Positions 57,056 to 64,000 of a DNA stretch of 64,000 nucleotides are shown in pieces; the first letter of the stretch is position 1; each line of letters opens with the position of its first letter. The notes under the pieces are model-generated. The model did no database searches. It was not told the origin of the DNA and saw only the letters and a program-made list of their open reading frames with translations. Source of the DNA: Schoenoplectus triqueter (taxonomy: Eukaryota; Streptophyta; Magnoliopsida; Poales; Cyperaceae). Both the position numbers and the translations under genes were made by a program. The DNA lies in NCBI GenBank assembly GCA_964058805.1, contig CAXKVV010000013.1, positions 62,001-126,000 on the forward strand, written 5' to 3'.

Positions 57056-58106
57056 TACAATTCCATATTTATATACGTTGTTCGATGTGTATATGTTAGT
57101 GCCAGTTTTTATAACCTATCAGCTGAAATTATAATTAAGGTATTTGTTTTTTTTTTTACAAAAAACCTAAATCCAGTTTGCATCATCGAATTAAGACTAT
57201 GCGAAAATAATTAAAATAATTCTAACTGAACTTTCATCAACATTTAAGTTGGTCCTTTAACTATCATCTGCAATAGGTTGGTTATTATAATTAAAAAATA
57301 TATTTAATTGGTCTGTCACTTTCTTTATAAAACACAACTTGGTTCTTAAAGTGTAAACGATACTATATAAGTAGTTGAACTATAAAAAATAACTAATTTA
57401 GTTTATGATGAGGTTTATATTTGTAATGATTAATTAATTTTAAATGATGAGGTTTTTTTTATTTTCTTTATAAAAAAGTCCCCCCCCTGCCCAACAAAAA
57501 AAAAAGAGAAAAAAAAGAGAGAAGAGAAGAAGAAGAAAAAGTAGCCAACTGCCCCATTCTTCTTTGAAAGCAGTCAAAATACGAAAATTAGGCTTGTTAG
57601 CTAACTTTTGAAAAAAAAAGGAAATTACATCGCATAACTAACCTACTACAGATATATTACCAAAACACAAAATTCATTGTAGTTTTTTATGTCTATTTTA
57701 TTTATACTAGGAGACAAAAAAATAGTATCTTTGAAATAAAAAGTTCAAGAACCAGATTATTTTTTCTTTTAAAGTTTGGATACCAAATTAATTTGTATGT
57801 CAAAAATTTAAAGATTTATTTTCATGTATTTTACAATTTGAGGAGTAATTTAGTGTAAATAAAATTTCAAGGATCAGTTTGACTTTTTTTGTGAAAGTTC
57901 AGGATCAAAAGAGGAATTGTCCAAAAATAATTGACGATGTGTGTGAATTATTCAATTTTATAATGAAAAAAAAATATCTTATATTTATGGATTGCTATTG
58001 GAGAAGCGAGTGGTTATATATTTTGTTTATGGAGTTTTGTAACTAATTTCGTTGTGTTTCTTTAGTTTTTAATTGTTGGCAATGTAGATTGAAGAGACGT
58101 GGGATG

Positions 58107-58197
58107 GAGGTGGAATATGCTTTTCTTTTTTTGACAAAAAAAAAGAGGTGGAATATGCTTTTCTTTTTTTGACAAAAAAAAAGAGGTGGAATATGCT
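58107..58197 (+). repeat. Tandem repeat, 38-bp unit, about 2.4 copies
   Basis: Units begin GAGGTGGAATATGC at 58107, 58145 and 58183, each of the first two followed by TTTTCTTTTTTTGACAAAAA. The copies are almost identical, suggesting recent slippage. Confidence 0.85.
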
Positions 58198-60282
58198 ACT
58201 TTAATCGAATCACGCCCGTTAGGAATGTGACGTTATATATATACGCCGTTCAATGCGTATGTTAATGTTAGTGCCATTTCATATATGCATATGTTCAATT
58301 TGTTCATAGTGAATTAGATTACGATATTTAATTATTGAAGTAGTGAATGAACAAAAATGATGTAAAAGAAAACTATTGCAAAATTTTCGAGTGATATTCT
58401 TCGTATTTAACTTCCTACAAATTAATAGTGTTATACTCATTTTTTAAAAATGTTATATTATTTTTGTTTGGAAAATTGTATAGTGAAATGTTGTTAAAAA
58501 AAATTCAACCTACGTATATAAAACGACATTGGCAACTCAAGATACTCATCTTTTCCACTTTGATTTTACCTCCACAAAATTCCTAGCGAGGGTCTAAAAG
58601 GTTGTAATTGTCATTTCTCAAAAGGAACTAGTGATAAAGACTTATAAATAACCTTTTGAGAATGACACTCATGACTCATCACTAACAAGGAAAGATTGTT
58701 AGATCAGGAACTTGACATTTAGGAAAGATAATCAAGAAAACCTACACCGCACAAAATATAATTTTTTCCCTACTATGATTATAGTAGTATCTCTGTTTTT
58801 GACAACTATTGAGTGGCCATATATGTTTTGTTGGTCAGCTTTTCCATTTTGTTTTCAAAAGACGAAACCAATTTAATGTGACAAGATTGAATTTAAATAA
58901 GTTAATCGGTCCATACTTTTCAAATTCTCAATATGAAAAAGGTCATTTCGAACCAAATAGGTTTTTTGTGTGTATTTTAGTGTTTTTTTTCTGACAGTGG
59001 CACAATTAAAGGCGTAAGAAAATTTTATAATTCATTTAGTTTTTTATTTGATTTTAGTTTGATTTCAGATCGTTTGATTAGACTTTTTTGTCAGTTCGAT
59101 TTGAGTTCGGTTCAATATTTTTTAATGAACTAGTTTGAATTCAATTCGTAATAGTTAAATATGTAGTTATTTATATATATTATTAACTATTTTGTCAATA
59201 ATATATAATAATATAATTATTTTATTGTAAAATTAATAAGATATTATTAATTTATTATTAAGTTAAAAATATCTAGTTATTTTTTTGAAATTTTAATAAA
59301 ATATTAATTATTTTAGCTCCAATTATTTATATGATAATATAAAAATTAAAATAATTGAGTTTGTCTAGAATTTGATTTCAATTCAAGTTTGATTTAGTTT
59401 GAATTGATTTAAAATTAAATTCAAGCACTAGCTAGTTCAATCGAATTTGATTCGTACCCCTACACATAATAATGGAAACGAAAATATTCCTAATATAAGA
59501 ACTATAGTGTTATCAAATGTGCATTATAAAGAATATTTTATTAGACAATCGTTATGCATGGAAATGTATTAATTGCACAAATTAATTTTAGTTGATCAAA
59601 CTTTTTTTCAACCAGTAAAAAACATTTTTTTAGCCACATCAGCAATCGTCCACGGATTATCTGCTAAGTAAATTTGTAACATATTTGCAATCGTCCACGG
59701 GTTATCTTAGTAACATTATAATTAGTTTATAATTAACTACAAGTGAAATAAGACGCCCTAAGAATCATAGTAGATAAAATAGAAAGGTAAAGGAGAACTG
59801 GCCTAAATAATAAAAATTAGTGATTAGCGATCTAACGCTATTTCATATTATTATCATTTAAGATCGGAAACATTCCTACCAAATACCAATAATGTGGGGC
59901 CCTAATAGCAACGTGGGCTTGTTCACATCGCAATTAAAAGGACACTATTACTTTTAATCTTGTCATAACTCCGGAAAAAATATAGAAAAATAAAAACAAA
60001 ATTGAACTTGGTTTCCTTATATGAGTTTTGAGTGATGAAGTGATATGATTGAAGCGCTAAATCATTAATTAGGGGTGGACTTATGTATAAGCAAGCCATG
60101 CTCAAAGTACATGTAAAATAGTAAGTTTTTTTTTAATTAAAAAATATAGTTCAAAATTATATAAATACTAATAAGCTTAATTGAAAATTTATGTTTTTAA
60201 TATTTAAATTTTTGAGAATTTAACACTGGTCTATATAATATGTTCAGGCTTGCTAAAAAGGTTGAATCCGATACTGTATTGG

Positions 60283-60726
60283 CAGTGGCGGATCTAGAAT
60301 TTTAATTAGGGGGGGGCAATTATCGGATTGTAATGATTTATCGGGTTCAAACCCATTAACTAATCGGGTACTAAATAAAAAAATTAATAATTTAATATAT
60401 ATACTTAACTAATATTTTTTTATTAAATAATAATATTTTATATATTAAAATAATAATAAAATAAAGCTCAAAGTAATAGATAATCAAGTTGATGAACAAA
60501 GTTTTCGACTAAGTAACTTTATATTTTGATATCTTTGCATAATTATTTCATTATACACGGTATTAAATATTTTTTCTCAATAAAAATAACCAGATAATTC
60601 AGAGAGGGGGGGCAAAAAAAATTTCCAGAGGAGGCCAATTACCGAAAACATTACCGAAAAACACTATTTTTCAAAATCCAGGGGGGCACGTACCCCCGCC
60701 CCCCGGATTACATTGGTCCGCCCCTG
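60283..60726. mobile_element. hAT-like non-autonomous element
   Basis: Ends CAGTGGCGGATC at the left and CAGGGGCGGACC read from the right. Perfect 8-bp target duplication TGTATTGG at 60275-60282 and 60727-60734. CAGNGGCGGA ends with 8-bp duplications are characteristic of hAT elements. Length 444 bp, no transposase. G-runs and C-runs lie just inside both ends. An older relative lies at 17154-17917. Confidence 0.88.
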
Positions 60727-60889
60727 TGTATTGGCGCAGCTTGGTGATAGGAAGTGCATATCGGTCCTCCAGTGGCAAATCAAATATTGTACCCTTATAT
60801 GTTCGTTCCTAGTGGTACCAAGCTTTAGATAGTAGTAGGCTAGCTAATCCATCTATTTGTACCACAAGATACAAGTAGTATGTTAAATA

Positions 60890-61687
60890 TCTATATTTCT
60901 ATATTATTATATAAAGCATCTAAACAATGAATGTGTTCATTTTTTATCATGGTATTTAAACTTTTATAATATCCATTTTATCCTTTCTGTAACGGTTGTG
61001 ATTCAATTTGATTAACTTCGGTGGTAGATATCGTTTTTAATTTTTCAATTTCCTATCTATTCGGAAACGATATTTTTTCAAAAGATAACGATTTTCTTAA
61101 AAAGTTGATGTCAATCAACCAAAATAATATGATATTGTATCTTTCCTAATAATTGACAAAGATTTTCTGATCATCTTAGTTTTATAGTAATTATTTTTTA
61201 AATTGACTTTCTCTTATTTGGTGATCTTCTATAATAATTATTCTCTTTTTGTTTTATCTTTTATAGAAGTTCTCTCCGATGATATATCTCACAATTTCAG
61301 ATTTAAAAGCACATGTAAATATTAAAGATGAAGATGACAATCATGTTATATATTTTTTATGAAAAGAATAGTTTGCTCATTGGTAAGTATTTTTTATTAA
61401 TGATACGACGTACATCATTTGTATAACTGAAATGATGGGAAAGAAAAAAACATGATAAATTAACTATTATAGTTGTATAAAAACAGAGGAGAGAATGAAA
61501 TAAATTTCAATCTTTTTTCTCTTAAAAATATTAATCACATCTTCATTCAAGATATATTAGAAGATAGAGACGAGCAATTTTTGCTTTTTCTAATATAAAT
61601 ATATTTAGTTGTCAAAATAATGTAATGTATTGTTTTTTTATGTATCTAAATAAAAATTTCCGTCGTAATACGCTGGTTTGCAGCTAG
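60890..61687 (+). mobile_element. Helitron-like non-autonomous element
   Basis: Begins TCTATATTTCTATATTATTA followed by TATAAAGCATC, like the 5' ends of plant Helitrons (TC...TATAAAGC). It ends with an imperfect hairpin CCGTCGTAATACGCTGG, a short spacer and CTAG, and is followed by T and preceded by A, as expected for insertion between A and T without target duplication. Length 798 bp, no RepHel coding. Ends are fixed by motif only. Confidence 0.6.
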
Positions 61688-62195
61688 TTAGAAATTAAAA
61701 GCAATAAGTGTTTTAATGATTTGATAAGAGCTTGTGGGACATTGGGGGTATGAGCTTGTCTGGGACATGTTTTGGTGACCTGTACGAAACTGATCTGGAT
61801 TGGCAATTTGACATGTTTTATGTTTGAAATCCTTGCTGTATTTTATGGGAAAATTTTAATACAAATGTTCAAGATCTACAAATTTATCTGATTCTTCTTC
61901 TAGCCTAAACCACTATTAACAAATAACGATCTTTCCTACTCCATGATTAAATAGAGCAAGGTATCATCAAATTCCCTCTCTCAATGTCAAATCCAACCAA
62001 AATCCATAAAATTTTCACAGCCCAAAATTCTCCTATATGGAGCCCAGTTACTGTGATTCAAGGTGCTTGAGAGCCTCCACTGCTGGTGCATGCTCCCTTG
62101 CTCCTCCTCTTTCAAGTACAAAGAACTGATACTTCAATTTCATTAACAGCTTCATTGCCATGCACTGCAGACATAGAAGAAAAATAAATTCTGTC
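61688..62195. other. 3' flank of the LURP-one-related gene
   Basis: The likely 3'UTR of the minus-strand gene is at its right. No other gene. Confidence 0.5.
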
Positions 62196-63204
62196 TCATG
62201 ATGACCAGCTTCTCACCAAGTATGGCCGTGATGCCGCCATCTGATCGAGTGCGATCACAATCCCCATGGCGAGGCACGTGTTGATCTCTGGTTGCACGAC
62301 GAGCTGAAACACGTCATCACCGAAATTCACACCTCCGTTGCTAGTTGCCACTTCTTTTCTTCTGATCTCCACCACTTGTTGCCCCTCGTTATTTTGGATT
62401 ACACAACAGCGTTGCGAATATGAGCCCTCAGCCACGAAAGAACTGTTGCTCGATGAGGGCAAGAAGGGTACCATCTCAGCAAGAGATTTTTTGTGGCCCA
62501 TTGTCGCGTGCCGCTTAACAGAGAGGAGTGGGTTTGTGGTGTCTTCCCCATTGTAGATTACCCATTGATACCCAAGATTTAGTTGCCTCTGCATTATTTG
62601 AATATCAAATTATTAATTTCTTTCTATAAGGCGAGCAAACTTCTGATTATTTGATTAACTTGCCTGGGTGAGATTAATTGATTAAACTAATTCAAAGTTA
62701 ATCAGGTCATATAGCGGATCAGAAAATTATTATGATATATATGTCGTAATCCTTCCCGTTGAAAATTGAACTTGCTCTTTACACATTCAAAACCATCTAA
62801 TTGTTTTGTTAAATAACATAACGAATAAAACAATTATGTTTAAATCTGTTAGATACCAGATATTTATAAAACACTCAAAAGGAAAACAAAGGAAATTGTT
62901 TGTGTTTGTGTTTGGAACAACTCTTAAATACCTTTTTTCTAACAGAAAGAAGAGGTTTCCCGGCAGCGGCCATAAGAACGACCTCGCTGTTACAATCGGA
63001 TCCGTAATTGTCTACCCGAAAGATCAAATTGCCCTTGGCATCATAAACAGTGAACCCGCTACAATTGAACAAGAGAGACTTGCGCCACACTGTCAGTACC
63101 TCTGCCTCCTCCCTCCTGCTTTCTTGATTGTTCGCTTGGAGGAGGTTGGATTGCACGGAGGTCAAGTTGGGGTGCACCTTCTTCATTCGCTGGAAGGTCT
63201 TCAT
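62196..63204 (-). CDS. LURP-one-related (LOR/DUF567) protein
   Basis: Two exons on the minus strand (63204-62932 and 62588-62196) join in phase 0 to 221 aa. The protein carries the tubby-like LURP-one domain: VLTVWRKSLLFNCSGFTVYD (about 36-55), GNLIFRVDNYGSDC, EVVLMAAAGKPLLSVRKK at the exon 1 end, then YQWVIYNGEDTTNPLLSVKR, and a C-terminal strand-helix-strand ending ALDQMAASRP. The length is normal for the family, and the start near MKKVHPN matches the usual N-terminus of one subgroup. A founding Arabidopsis member, LURP1, acts in defence against oomycetes; most relatives have unknown roles, and the domain resembles lipid-binding tubby folds. A minus-strand TATATATA lies at about 63335-63343, 130 bp upstream of the ATG. 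Confidence 0.92.
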
Positions 63205-63334
63205 GGCGATACTCGCAAGGGTGTTCCTCCAATTTCACAGGTGACCGAAGGAAGAGAAGAAGGTTTTGTTTCTCTTGATTGAAGTGCGGTGGTTAGAAGG
63301 TGTGTGTGATGGAGATGAGATGACCTTGGCTATG

Positions 63335-63343
63335 TATATATAT
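63335..63343 (-). promoter_or_regulatory. TATA box of the LURP-one-related gene
   Basis: TATATATA on the minus strand about 130 bp before the ATG at 63204, followed by a CTTCAATCAAGAGAAAC leader. Confidence 0.55.
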
Positions 63344-64000
63344 TACCTCTTGGACCAGAATGCCCTCGAATATTTTCTGTTTAATACATTAAGAGGCTGT
63401 TGAGACTACATGGGTGCAAGGTTACCGAGTGGAATTGAGTTAGTTATTTTTTCTAATTTAAAATAATGAATGTCCACTTCTTATTACTAATTAGAACCTA
63501 AAAAAATGTTACATCATCGATATCACTTCTGTCCACGATTTTACCTACATATACCTATACGAATTATTCGAGATAAACTTTAATATATTTATTAATTGAG
63601 CTTCAAATTGAAAAATATATTAGAAATAAAGTTGTGATGTTATAGTTCTCCCTAAATTTGCACACATAAAAAACAAAATAACCTCTATTTCAACAAAACG
63701 GTTCTAATGCCTCCATCATATTATATATCCTCTTTTTAATTTTTTTATAACTAAAAATTTTAAACTGAAATATTAAAATAAAACAGCTAGATTTGATCTA
63801 TATCAAAATTTACATATCAATGTGTATTAGACCTAAGTTTAGAAATGCTACTATGTTAATTAAAAGATGTACAATATATCTACATAAATTTTGTTATAAT
63901 AATAATAAGGTAATAACAAACATGGATTTCGGTCAAAAAAATATTAGTGCATAAGTCCTGTAAAACTTGATAAACTTGCTAAAACAAAGTATATATGGTC
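63344..64000. other. Window edge, AT-rich, no gene seen
   Basis: Nothing beyond the upstream region of the minus-strand gene is recognised. Confidence 0.5.

Larger units (their letters stand above)
56442..60282. other. Intergenic, no gene seen
   Basis: AT-rich with a long AT microsatellite (about 57008-57052), a purine-rich tract at 57504-57540, a 38-bp tandem repeat (58107-58197) and a short direct repeat of GCAATCGTCCACGG at 59641 and 59687. Degraded elements are likely between 57200-57960 and 59030-59470, but their ends cannot be fixed by eye. Confidence 0.5.

Noticed and set aside
1..64000. CRISPR array, bacterial operon or organellar insertion
   Set aside because: No spaced identical repeats, no operon structure, and no chloroplast or mitochondrial genes recognised; introns and plant families throughout.

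Overview
The window is nuclear DNA of a flowering plant, most likely a eudicot. It is AT-rich, genes have many short GT-AG introns, and the spaces between genes are filled with small transposon remnants. The protein families (pectate lyase, calmodulin-like, NDR1/HIN1-like LEA_2, DUF936, LURP-one-related, plant mobile domain) are plant-typical. I cannot name the species. There are no bacterial features, CRISPR arrays or rRNA genes.

Layout. 1-5.7 kb: repeats, then the C-terminal exon of a calmodulin-like EF-hand protein, then a one-exon gene for a 200-aa acidic protein of uncertain family with a probable 5'UTR intron. 8.0-25.4 kb: a tandem duplication. Unit 1 holds an intact five-exon pectate lyase (8015-9753) and an intact nine-exon alpha/beta-hydrolase of the plant monoacylglycerol lipase type (11128-12949). 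Unit 2 holds a pectate lyase pseudogene stretched over 7.6 kb by insertions (14852-22510) and a second intact hydrolase with the same exon lengths (23745-25399). The duplication joint lies inside pectate lyase exon 2. Comparing the two units shows several insertions next to their empty sites.

25.4-43.8 kb: mostly gene-poor. It contains one LEA_2 membrane protein (29527-30147, minus), two head-to-head plant-mobile-domain pseudogenes (about 35.2-39.5 kb), two solo LTRs (the other is at 17.4 kb), and a roughly 1-kb ATT-rich microsatellite inside a degenerate inverted-repeat element. 43.8-47.8 kb: a four-exon DUF936 gene. 48.9-56.4 kb: a cluster of four small secreted proteins resembling pectin methylesterase/invertase inhibitors. 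Copies A, C and D are intact, and copy B is broken by a small transposon with a 9-bp target duplication. C and D form a large divergent inverted duplication. 56.4-62.2 kb: repeats, including a hAT-like element and a Helitron-like element. 62.2-63.2 kb: a two-exon LURP-one-related gene on the minus strand.

Two of the gene groups concern pectin (pectate lyase; PMEI-like cluster), but nothing shows that they are co-regulated. The clearest message of the window is repeat biology: at least six insertions can be dated relative to duplications through target-site duplications or empty sites, and three large palindromic arrangements (17.95-18.94, 35.2-39.5 and 52.9-56.4 kb) could give hairpin RNA if read through. 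I did not find a convincing new multi-gene system.
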